DNA from: Solirubrobacterales bacterium | GTDB lineage: Bacteria > Actinomycetota > Thermoleophilia > Solirubrobacterales > 70-9 | NCBI GenBank assembly: GCA_013694825.1 | Contig: JACDBR010000230.1 | Location: 1-5,625 of the forward strand | Length of the DNA stretch: 5,625 nucleotides | Direction: 5' to 3' | In this document: in pieces, positions 1 to 5,625 of the stretch | Position numbering within the stretch: the stretch's first letter is position 1 | Layout: each line of letters begins with the position of its first letter | Translations under genes and position numbers: made by a program | Notes under the pieces: model-generated | What the model saw: only the letters and a program-made list of their open reading frames with translations | What the model was told of the DNA's origin: nothing | Database searches by the model: none

Positions 1-1169
1 CGATCCTCGCGCCGCTGTTGATGCTGGTGACGATGCGCGGGCTGCGCGCGCCGGGCACGGGCGGGCGAGGTCGCGGGCCACGGCTCGCCTTCGGCGCCTT
101 GGCGGTCGTCTTCATGCTGGCCGCCGGCGTGTCGACCCTGCTGGCATTGCGCGCTGCGCCGGTCGGCTTCCAGGAGCGTGGCGGGGAGCTCGAGCACCTC
201 GCTGATGTCGCCGCGGGCGATCCGCTGCTCTTCCTCGGGGTGGACCGCTTCGGCACCTACTGGCTTCGTGGCACGCTCGCCGAGAGCCCGGGCGGCTACT
301 TCGCACCCGAGGTCTCAGCCCGCCCGCAGAAGGCATGGCAGCAGGGCGATCCGGTCGACTTCGACACCACCGAGCCCGCCCGCATGGACCGCTTCGATTG
401 GGCGATCACGAGCGCCGGCGAGTACGGATCGACCCCACCGCCGAACTGGGAGGAGGTCGAGCGTACCGCCGGCTTCGTGCTCTGGCGGCGAGAGGGCGAG
501 ACACCTGCTCAGCTGGTGCTCAACGAGGGCGGCATGGCGGCCAGGATCCTGGAATGTCCTCCAGGCACCGACGCCGACGATGTCGTCGCGCAGTTCGAGA
601 CCGAGCCGGAGTCCAAGGCCGATCCGTCCGACGACGAGGCGCTCGGAGAGACCGGCCCCTCACGCGGCGCAGCGACCCCGCTCGAAGCCCTGGTGGGCTA
701 CCCGACGACCGTAATCCGGCAGGTCTATGCCGATCGGGACGGCTGGCGCTCTAGCACACAACTCGAGGCACCCGGGAGCGTGAGTCGGCGTTTCGAGCTC
801 GCGCCCGGGATCTGGGATCTCTCGTTGCAATACGCGAGCCAGGTCGACATCGTGGTCGAGGCGGGCGGGCAGTCGGTCGAGCTCCCGGCCTCACTCGCGG
901 GCATGTACCTGACTGAAAAAGGCGGCGGCTCGTTCTGGCCTGCAGGTCAGGTCCAGGTGAGGGGCAACCGGCCGGTGAGGGTGACGATCAGCTCCGATGA
1001 GCCGACGGGCCTCGAGCAGGCGGTGGGCGCTTCTCGCCGCACCTGGGTGGGTGATCTAGCGGCAACGCGGCCTTCCGACAGGCCCCAGGTCGTTTCCCTG
1101 CGACAGGCCTGTGGCCTCTACGTCGATCACACCGAGTTCCCCGTGTTCGCTGGGTCTTCAGGCGGCTAG
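1..1169 (+). CDS. C-terminal part of a membrane protein, probably a membrane glycosyltransferase-like protein with extracytoplasmic domain (5'-truncated by window)
   Basis: The reading frame is open from base 3 and ends at TAG 1167-1169. The Met codons near base 18 lie inside a hydrophobic stretch, so they are unlikely to be the true start; the gene begins upstream of the window. The visible part starts with the end of a hydrophobic helix (ILAPLLMLVT), then a short Arg/Gly-rich loop (probably cytoplasmic), then a clear transmembrane helix (about bases 84-165, LAFGALAVVFMLAAGVSTLL). About 335 polar residues follow and, by the positive-inside rule, should lie outside. This tail has a region ending FDWAITSAGEY...GFVLWRREG, an acidic Glu/Asp/Ser/Pro linker (about 585-660), and a beta-rich segment (about 770-1000). 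Two Cys codons (555-557, 1110-1112) could form a disulfide. From memory, such tails follow multi-helix GT-C-type glycosyltransferases in actinomycetes. The catalytic part is not visible, so function is inferred. Confidence 0.82.
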   Translation, partial: ILAPLLMLVTMRGLRAPGTGGRGRGPRLAFGALAVVFMLAAGVSTLLALRAAPVGFQERGGELEHLADVAAGDPLLFLGVDRFGTYWLRGTLAESPGGYFAPEVSARPQKAWQQGDPVDFDTTEPARMDRFDWAITSAGEYGSTPPPNWEEVERTAGFVLWRREGETPAQLVLNEGGMAARILECPPGTDADDVVAQFETEPESKADPSDDEALGETGPSRGAATPLEALVGYPTTVIRQVYADRDGWRSSTQLEAPGSVSRRFELAPGIWDLSLQYASQVDIVVEAGGQSVELPASLAGMYLTEKGGGSFWPAGQVQVRGNRPVRVTISSDEPTGLEQAVGASRRTWVGDLAATRPSDRPQVVSLRQACGLYVDHTEFPVFAGSSGG

Positions 1170-1210
1170 CTCCGCGTCTCCTCGTCTGCCTCGCCGCCCT
1201 CAGAGGCCGG

Positions 1211-2320
1211 CTAGTCGTCGCCCACCTCGTCGTCGCCCTCGGAGTTGCCCTCGTTGCCCGGATTCTCGACCTCGTAGCCGAGCCGCTCTAGCATCCTGCC
1301 GGCTACCGACTCGAAGACCTCGCGATCGGCGGTGCTCATCTCGGTCTTCCAGCGGCCCGAGCGATTCGTCTGCGGCGGCTCGGAGACCAGTGAGTGCTGG
1401 CGCGCGCGGGCGTCGGCGCTGATCGTCGTACCGCCCTCGCCGCTGAGGTCGCGGGCGACCTCGCGCATCCGCTCCTCGGCCGTCAGGTGGTAGGAGAGCA
1501 TCGCCTCATCCCACGGCAGGTCGATGAACTCGACCACCTTCCGAAGCCGGCGTTCGGGCTCGGCGACGAGGTCCTCGTAGCGCAGCTCGGTATAGAAGCG
1601 GGGCTGCATGTTGGAGCGGGCCCGGCGTCGGGCGGTTCGGATCTCCTCCTTCCAGCGCAGCGCCGCCGTGCGGGCGTCGTCGGTGCCCCACTGGACCTCG
1701 CTCAGCGACAGCGCGACGTCGCGGCCGTCACGGATCAGGTGGATGAAGCGCGCTTCCGGCAGCGTCTCGTGGATCTGGATCATCTTGCCGATGTAGGCCG
1801 GCGTCTTGTCACCCCAACGCGGCTTGCCGTGCTGCTTGGCGTAGGCCTCATAGAAGGCCCGCGAGACCCAGCGGGGATTGAACCTCGGCTCCTGCTCGAG
1901 CCGCTCGTCGAACTCGTGCTTCGAGAGGCCGAAGTCATCCCAGCGCGGATGGGAGACGAGAAAGTCGCGGATCGCGCGTCTCGACTCGGGCTCCGGGACG
2001 TCCTGCTCCTTGAGCTCCTCGGAGAGTCGGATCAGCCGTGGCAGGAAGTGGGTCTCGGGCGGGATCGCCAGGTCGGGGTGCGCGTCGAGCATCATTCGCA
2101 GCAGCGTGGTGCCCGAGCGCGCCACGCCGACGATGAACGGCGCCGGGATCAACTTGTGCTTCCGTCCGCCGCCCCCGGTCCCTCGGGCGCCCCCGGTCCC
2201 TTCGGCGCTCCCGGTCCCTTCGGCGCTCCCGGTCCCTCCGCCGCCCCCGGCCCCGGCGGTCTCCGCCTTGACGGGGTGGGCCCGGTCGCGCTCTCCGGCG
2301 TTCTCCTCCTCGGCCTTCAT
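1211..2320 (-). CDS. PAPS-dependent sulfotransferase (Sulfotransfer_3 / TPST-like), Gly-rich N-terminal linker
   Basis: This encodes a 369-residue cytoplasmic enzyme expected to move sulfate from PAPS to a hydroxyl on an unknown acceptor. The 5'-phosphosulfate loop is VGVARSGTTLL (residues 64-74), followed by LDAHPDLAIPPETHF (78-92) with Glu89. GDKTP contains Lys172. The 3'-phosphate motif is HLIRDGRDVALS (194-205), with Arg197 and Ser205 eight apart as in classical sulfotransferases. YEDLVAEPERRL and the closing RWKTEMS...LGYEVE segment are typical of the family. Residues 22-52 form a low-complexity linker from an 18-bp repeat; the C terminus is acidic (EGDDEVGDD). I chose ATG 2318-2320: the frame stays open to 2488, but the extra stretch is Arg-rich, non-conserved and overlaps the divergent neighbour. 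The start has no clear ribosome site. The gene faces away from a paralogous sulfotransferase and converges on the membrane protein gene with a 41-bp gap. The substrate cannot be read from sequence. Confidence 0.94.
   Translation of the reverse strand: MKAEEENAGERDRAHPVKAETAGAGGGGGTGSAEGTGSAEGTGGARGTGGGGRKHKLIPAPFIVGVARSGTTLLRMMLDAHPDLAIPPETHFLPRLIRLSEELKEQDVPEPESRRAIRDFLVSHPRWDDFGLSKHEFDERLEQEPRFNPRWVSRAFYEAYAKQHGKPRWGDKTPAYIGKMIQIHETLPEARFIHLIRDGRDVALSLSEVQWGTDDARTAALRWKEEIRTARRRARSNMQPRFYTELRYEDLVAEPERRLRKVVEFIDLPWDEAMLSYHLTAEERMREVARDLSGEGGTTISADARARQHSLVSEPPQTNRSGRWKTEMSTADREVFESVAGRMLERLGYEVENPGNEGNSEGDDEVGDD
2174..2245 (-). repeat. 18-bp tandem repeat (four copies) inside the sulfotransferase gene
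   Basis: Four head-to-tail 18-bp copies lie at 2174-2191, 2192-2209, 2210-2227 and 2228-2245. The middle two are identical (CCCGGTCCCTTCGGCGCT on the + strand); the outer two differ at a few bases. Degenerate partial copies flank the array on both sides (about 2162-2173 and 2246-2258). Because 18 is a multiple of three, copy-number change keeps the frame. On the coding (-) strand each unit encodes six residues of the type GTGSAE, GTGGAR or GTGGGG, giving a flexible linker ahead of the sulfotransferase catalytic domain. Confidence 0.93.
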
Positions 2321-2330
2321 CGAGCGCGAG

Positions 2331-2336
2331 AGTGTG
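2331..2336 (-). promoter_or_regulatory. Possible -10 box for the minus-strand sulfotransferase (weak)
   Basis: On the minus strand this reads CACACT, ending 10 nt before the chosen ATG at 2320. It differs by one base from the TACACT box of the divergent partner and sits at a similar distance. The first T of the TANNNT consensus is missing and no -35 was recognised, so the support is mainly position and similarity to the other boxes. Confidence 0.3.
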
Positions 2337-2404
2337 GCAGAGAGCGCTCCGAGCCAGCCCTCGACGGGCCGCTCGGAGGGCCCATCGACGGCCTTCGGTT
2401 TCCC

Positions 2405-2410
2405 TACACT
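2405..2410 (+). promoter_or_regulatory. Probable -10 box for the plus-strand sulfotransferase, near-leaderless
   Basis: TACACT fits the TANNNT -10 consensus and ends 8 nt before the chosen GTG start at 2419. Transcription would then begin at or within a few bases of the start codon, giving a leaderless or near-leaderless mRNA, which is common in high-GC actinomycetes. This fits the absence of a Shine-Dalgarno sequence before the GTG. No clear -35 element was found. Confidence 0.55.
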
Positions 2411-2418
2411 CCGCGCCC

Positions 2419-3435
2419 GTGGCTCGACCCTCGTTGATAGATCGGGTGCTCGGACGCGACTCGACCCCCTCCGACGGCGCCGATGCATCCGCGCCGGCAG
2501 GTCGCGAGGCTTCCGATCAGGCGCCGAGCTCTCGCACGCCCGTCCCGTTCGTCGTCGGCGCCCCCCGCTCGGGCACGACGATGCTGCGGCTGATGCTCGA
2601 CGCGCACCCCGACCTGGCGATCCCGCCGGAGACCTACTTCGTCACCCAGGCCTACAAGCGCTGGCGCAAGTCCAAGCGCCCGCGCCGCGGTGAGAACTCG
2701 GTCGAGACCTACATCGAGGTCGTCACCACTCATAAGCGCTGGCCCGACTTCCACCTCGACGCGGATCAATTCTCGGCCCGCGTGCGCGGGCGCGAGCCGC
2801 AGGAGCTCGGTGACGCGGTGCGCGTCTTCTACGAGATGTACGCCGAGAAGATCGGCAAGCCGCGCTGGGGCGACAAGACCCCCTTCTACGTGCGAAAGAT
2901 GGACGTCATCCAGGAGGTCCTCCCGGAGGCTCGCTTCATCCACCTGGTGCGCGACGGGCGCGCGGTCGGGCTCTCGATCAAGGACCTGTGGTTCGGCCCC
3001 GACAGCTTCCCCGATGCGGCTCAGTTCTGGGTCGACCGGATCGATGAGGCACGCGAGAAGGCAAAGGGACTCGACCACTACATCGAGGTCCGCTACGAGG
3101 ACCTGGTGCGCGACCCCGAGCCCGAGCTGCGGCGGATCGCCGAGTTCGCCGAGCTGCCGTGGAACGACCGCATGGTCCGCTACTACGAGTACGTCGACGA
3201 GCGGATCGCCCTCGAGACGCCGCCCGAGGAGGTAGCCCAGGACGGGCGCGTCGTCTCGACCGAGGAGCGCAAGAAGATCATGGAGAACGTCTCGCGCCCC
3301 CCCGACCCGGCCAGGATCGACCGCTGGCGAAACGACATCCCGCCGGAAGAGCTGGCCGAGTTCGAGCGCATCGCCGGCGACCGCCTGCGCGAGCTCGGCT
3401 ACCCGGTCGGCTCCGAGGTCTCGCAGGGCTCGTAG
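2419..3435 (+). CDS. PAPS-dependent sulfotransferase (Sulfotransfer_3 / TPST-like), second paralog
   Basis: This encodes a 338-residue protein predicted to sulfate a hydroxyl acceptor using PAPS in the cytoplasm. A variable Ser/Ala/Asp-rich N terminus (1-42) leads to the 5'-phosphosulfate loop VVGAPRSGTTML (45-56) and LDAHPDLAIPPETYF (60-74), with Glu71. GDKTPFYV carries Lys153. HLVRDGRAVGLS (175-186) supplies the 3'-phosphate pair Arg178/Ser186. VRYEDLVRDPEPEL and RIDRWRNDIPPEEL...LGYPVG close the fold. Arg50 to Glu71 is 21 residues, the spacing I recall for Arg and catalytic Glu in human TPST. I chose GTG 2419-2421 because a TACACT box lies 8 nt upstream; an ATG at 2332 is in frame but would add an Arg-rich, unlikely extension. 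The gene is head-to-head with its paralog; the core motifs match closely, while N and C termini differ. Acceptor unknown: glycan, lipid or peptide are all possible. Confidence 0.95.
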   Translation: MARPSLIDRVLGRDSTPSDGADASAPAGREASDQAPSSRTPVPFVVGAPRSGTTMLRLMLDAHPDLAIPPETYFVTQAYKRWRKSKRPRRGENSVETYIEVVTTHKRWPDFHLDADQFSARVRGREPQELGDAVRVFYEMYAEKIGKPRWGDKTPFYVRKMDVIQEVLPEARFIHLVRDGRAVGLSIKDLWFGPDSFPDAAQFWVDRIDEAREKAKGLDHYIEVRYEDLVRDPEPELRRIAEFAELPWNDRMVRYYEYVDERIALETPPEEVAQDGRVVSTEERKKIMENVSRPPDPARIDRWRNDIPPEELAEFERIAGDRLRELGYPVGSEVSQGS

Positions 3436-3515
3436 GCACCTGGAGGGGGTGGCTTGTCGCAGAGTCGCGAGTTGACCGGTCCATGCCCGGCAAAGTCGCG
3501 GCCAGAGGCCCTCCG

Positions 3516-5219
3516 CTACCGCGCGACCGGCAGCCCGACGCTCGCCCGCGGCTGCTCGTCGATTGCGGTCTCGTCGAAGCGCAGGCCGCGCCACTGCTGC
3601 TCGGAGCGAAACAGGAAGTAGTCGATCGCCGGGCGCCAGGTGTGGTCGCGGCCGTGCCGGTTGAGGATGTAGCCGTGGGGCGGCACCCGGATCACCGCGC
3701 GGTCGTTTCCGGCAAACATCCGGATCAGCGCCAGGTCCTCGCCCCGGGTGCGCTGCGGCCAGCCCCCCTGCTCGACGAGCGCCGCTCGGCGGGCCATCAT
3801 CCCGCCGCCGGCGAGTCGGGTATCGACGTCGTGGCTCACCTGGCGAACCGTGACGTCGATCTCGTCGAGGTAGACGAACTCGGCCGCCTTTCCCGTCAGG
3901 TCGGCGCCGGCGTACTCGAGCGCCAGCACCAGGTCCCAGAGGTGGTCGTTGGAGTAGTAGTCGTCGTCGTCCATCTTGCTGATCAGCTGACCCTCGGATA
4001 CCTCGATCCCGGCGTTCAGCACGTCGCCGAGCGTCAGCGGCTCGCCGGCGCGGACGATCTTGGTCTCCGCCCCCGCGACCTGCCGGACCTCGTCCTCGAC
4101 CCCCTCGGAGAAGCCGTCGCCGTGCAGGCAGACGACGAGCTCACGCGGCTCGTAGTTCTGGCGCAGCACCTGTCCGAGCCCGTGGGCGAGCCACTCCTCG
4201 CGGCGGGTGGCGAGGATCACCGAGACGAGCGGCCGCGGCGGCAGATCGATTCCGGCCAGCGCAGCGATCTGACGCCACCGAGCCTCCACGGAGTGGTCGC
4301 GCAGCGCGACCCGGCGCAGCGCCACCGAGATCCGCTCGCGGTCGTCGAGGTCGGTGAGATCCCGGGGGGAGAGGTCGCGCAGCAGCGTGGTCAACTCCTC
4401 GCCCAGCAGCTCGGCGAGCTCGGCGGAGATCTCGGCGGCGACGACCGGCACCCCGGCGGCGCAGAGCCTGACGATCCAGCCCGACCGCTCCCACTCGGAG
4501 GCGTGGAAGCCGGGATGGTCGAGCACCCCGAGGCGCTTGTGGGCGAGCTTGAGGATTGGCTTCGGGGCGCCCCCGAGCGGCGGTCCGGCGAGCACGCCGC
4601 GCGGCAGCGAGACGTTGCGGTTCGAGCAGCGCAGCAGGACGGGCTCCTCGAGGCCCCCCGAGGCGAGCAGTCCACGCGCCTGGCGGATCCCCTTCTTGGC
4701 CGAGCCCTTGCGGGCGACGGCGAGGTAGCCCGCGACGTCGTCTCGCTGAAAGCGCACGGGCCCCCAGAGCTTGGGATCGAGCGGAGGCGGCGCCTTGATC
4801 GCCTGCGCTGCACCGGCGCGCGGGTTGCCGAGGCTGATCTGCTCGAGGCCCTCCCAGGCGAGCTCCCCCCCACCCGGGTCGAGCCCGACCACGGTCGCGC
4901 CCGACTCGCGCGCGAGGGCGACGATTCGCTCCAACTCGGCGCGGGTGAGCCCGCCGGCGTCGGGGTCGATGACGAGCGCGTCGAAGCTACCCGAGGGGAC
5001 CGGGGAGGCAGATGCATCGGCCCGCGAGTCGCCGTTCCTCGAGCTCGGCCCGGGGGCCACGTTGACCGCCTCGACGCGCGAGCCGAGCAATTCCCGGCCG
5101 AGCCGCCCGGCGAAGCCGACCCGCAGCGGCAGCGGGTCGTCGAGCGCCAGCCCGGAGCCGCGGTTGGCCGCGGTCAGCTTCGGTGCTTCGTCGACTCTGG
5201 GGCTGGGAGCGCGGCTCAC
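3516..5219 (-). CDS. Two-module glycosyltransferase: degenerate GT-B/CgeB-like N-terminal half plus GT2 (GT-A) catalytic domain
   Basis: This 567-residue protein should transfer a sugar from a nucleotide-sugar donor. The C-terminal GT2 domain starts at PLVSVILATRREEW (330-343) and contains the acidic metal/donor motif MDDDDYYS (Asp417-420), a GGGMMARRAAL acceptor-side segment, and GEDLAL with the likely catalytic-base region Glu494/Asp495. The N-terminal half has no standard motif but shows alternating strand/helix patterns. VLDHPGFHASEW (232-243), GWIVRLCAAGVPVVAAE and DHSVEARWRQIAALAG (308-323) resemble the end of CgeB-type or Glyco_trans_1-like GT-B proteins, from memory. No signal peptide or membrane helix is visible, so it is probably cytoplasmic. 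The start is GTG 5217-5219, with a TATCCT box 9 nt upstream and no Shine-Dalgarno. It is divergent from the 5267 gene across 47 bp and convergent with the sulfotransferase across 80 bp. The sugar and acceptor are unknown. Confidence 0.93.
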   Translation of the reverse strand: MSRAPSPRVDEAPKLTAANRGSGLALDDPLPLRVGFAGRLGRELLGSRVEAVNVAPGPSSRNGDSRADASASPVPSGSFDALVIDPDAGGLTRAELERIVALARESGATVVGLDPGGGELAWEGLEQISLGNPRAGAAQAIKAPPPLDPKLWGPVRFQRDDVAGYLAVARKGSAKKGIRQARGLLASGGLEEPVLLRCSNRNVSLPRGVLAGPPLGGAPKPILKLAHKRLGVLDHPGFHASEWERSGWIVRLCAAGVPVVAAEISAELAELLGEELTTLLRDLSPRDLTDLDDRERISVALRRVALRDHSVEARWRQIAALAGIDLPPRPLVSVILATRREEWLAHGLGQVLRQNYEPRELVVCLHGDGFSEGVEDEVRQVAGAETKIVRAGEPLTLGDVLNAGIEVSEGQLISKMDDDDYYSNDHLWDLVLALEYAGADLTGKAAEFVYLDEIDVTVRQVSHDVDTRLAGGGMMARRAALVEQGGWPQRTRGEDLALIRMFAGNDRAVIRVPPHGYILNRHGRDHTWRPAIDYFLFRSEQQWRGLRFDETAIDEQPRASVGLPVAR

Positions 5220-5228
5220 GGGCGCCGA

Positions 5229-5234
5229 AGGATA
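5229..5234 (-). promoter_or_regulatory. Probable -10 box for the glycosyltransferase gene, near-leaderless
   Basis: The minus strand reads TATCCT, matching TANNNT, and ends 9 nt before the GTG start at 5219. No ribosome-binding site lies between, so a leaderless or near-leaderless transcript is likely. It sits back-to-back with the + strand TACGAT box only 15 bp away. Confidence 0.5.
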
Positions 5235-5249
5235 TGCCCGAACCCCCGC

Positions 5250-5255
5250 TACGAT
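5250..5255 (+). promoter_or_regulatory. Probable -10 box for the divergent 3'-truncated gene
   Basis: TACGAT matches TANNNT and ends 11 nt before ATG 5267. This favours 5267 over an in-frame ATG at 5234, which would lie upstream of the expected transcription start. No clear -35 was recognised. Confidence 0.5.
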
Positions 5256-5266
5256 CGGCCGCCCCG

Positions 5267-5625
5267 ATGGCCAGCGAGTCCGAAACCGAGGCGACCGCTT
5301 CGCCGCTGCACGTGCTGGTCGAGCTGCGGGTGGGTGATGAGCCGATCACCGAGGTGCTGGAGGCGCTCGACGCGGCGCTCACGAACGATCTCAGCGAGCT
5401 TGCGGTCACGCTTCGCGTACCGAGCGAGCACCCCGGCCGCGCCGTGCTCGAGCGGATCTGCGAGGCCGACCACCGGATCGAGATCGCCGACCCGCCTGCC
5501 GCCACGTCGGCGCCTGCGGCGCTGCTCGTCTCAGTTCCGGTCCGGGCCCACCTCGGCGTACGCTCGCTCGAGCGGATCCGCGAGCGCGCGCTCTCGGCCG
5601 AGGGGCGGCTCGAGCTCGTCCTGAC
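5267..5625 (+). CDS. Unrecognised protein, N-terminal 119 codons, possibly GT-A/GT2-like (truncated by window end)
   Basis: From ATG 5267 the frame is open to the window end with no stop. It begins MASESETEATASPLHVLVEL. After a short Ser/Glu/Thr-rich lead come a beta strand (LHVLVELRV, about residues 14-22), a helix (ITEVLEALDAALTN), a second strand (ELAVTLRV), a helix (GRAVLERICEAD), another strand (RIEIAD), then ALLVSVPVRAHLGVRSLERI. This strand/helix order resembles the start of a GT-A glycosyltransferase, but no DXD motif has appeared by residue 119, so it is either degenerate or something else. An in-frame ATG at 5234 has an AAGGA only 1 nt upstream, too close to act as a ribosome site. 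The gene shares a 47-bp divergent promoter region with the GT2 gene, which suggests linked roles. I see no signal peptide. Coding status is fairly likely; the family is uncertain. Confidence 0.7.
   Translation, partial: MASESETEATASPLHVLVELRVGDEPITEVLEALDAALTNDLSELAVTLRVPSEHPGRAVLERICEADHRIEIADPPAATSAPAALLVSVPVRAHLGVRSLERIRERALSAEGRLELVL

Noticed and set aside
1188..1207. Small inverted repeat GCCTC...GAGGC between the two convergent genes, as a terminator
   Set aside because: Only five base pairs with a 10-nt loop and no T-tract; such a match is expected by chance at this GC content.
1394..2437. A 347-codon + strand open frame antisense to the first sulfotransferase
   Set aside because: It is a shadow of the sulfotransferase. 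Its apparent GAPGPFGAPGPFGAPGP collagen-like run is just the 18-bp repeat read on the wrong strand.
2321..2488. Upstream extension of the minus-strand sulfotransferase to an ATG at 2488
   Set aside because: It would overlap the start of the divergent sulfotransferase and its promoter, and adds an Arg-rich, non-conserved 56 residues.
3436..3515. 80-bp convergent gap searched for a terminator or small gene
   Set aside because: Only distant or very short complementary stretches (GGAGGG with CCCTCC, GGCC-AGA-GGCC) and no T-run; no small open frame with support.
2404..3594. A 396-codon minus-strand open frame antisense to the second sulfotransferase
   Set aside because: The plus strand encodes a complete motif-bearing sulfotransferase; the antisense protein shows only Leu/Val/Asp/Arg-biased composition.
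5234..5266. In-frame ATG at 5234 as the start of the last gene
   Set aside because: It lies upstream of the likely -10 box, and the AAGGA before it is only 1 nt away, too close for a ribosome site.
3159..5624. An 821-codon open frame on the + strand, antisense to the GT2 gene
   Set aside because: It overlaps three well-supported genes, its protein is Arg/Pro/Gly/Asp-rich with no recognisable motif, and long antisense open frames are expected in GC-rich DNA. The minus-strand protein carries clear GT2 motifs.

Overview
The window is GC-rich throughout (well above 65% by eye) and nearly all coding, with strong G/C preference at third codon positions. Protein style (Arg/Ala/Glu-rich, actinobacterial surface-glycan type) and TANNNT boxes placed 8-11 nt before start codons without a convincing Shine-Dalgarno point to a high-GC actinomycete. 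A Thermoleophilia/Solirubrobacterales-type lineage is my best guess. That is inference from style, not a marker-gene result.

Five genes are supported, and they alternate strictly in strand (+ - + - +), so each probably has its own promoter. (1) Bases 1-1169, +: the C-terminal part of a polytopic membrane protein, ending in a transmembrane helix and a large probable extracytoplasmic domain that resembles the tails of actinobacterial membrane glycosyltransferases. (2) Bases 1211-2320, -: a sulfotransferase with a Gly-rich N-terminal linker encoded by an 18-bp tandem repeat. (3) Bases 2419-3435, +: a second, paralogous sulfotransferase, head-to-head with the first across 98 bp. (4) Bases 3516-5219, -: a 567-residue glycosyltransferase with a C-terminal GT2 (GT-A) catalytic domain and an N-terminal half that looks like a degenerate GT-B/CgeB-type module. 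(5) Bases 5267 to the window end, +: the first 119 codons of an unrecognised protein divergent from gene 4, possibly another GT-A-like protein. No non-coding stretch exceeds 100 bases.

Together the genes look like part of a locus that builds and sulfates a cell-surface or secreted molecule: membrane-linked glycosyl transfer, cytoplasmic GT2 chemistry and two PAPS-dependent sulfotransferases. Both sulfotransferases keep the Arg, Glu, Lys, and Arg/Ser residues, at matching spacing, that I recall from tyrosylprotein sulfotransferases (TPST). A peptide acceptor is therefore as open as a glycan acceptor. No RNA genes, mobile elements, CRISPR arrays or convincing terminators were seen.
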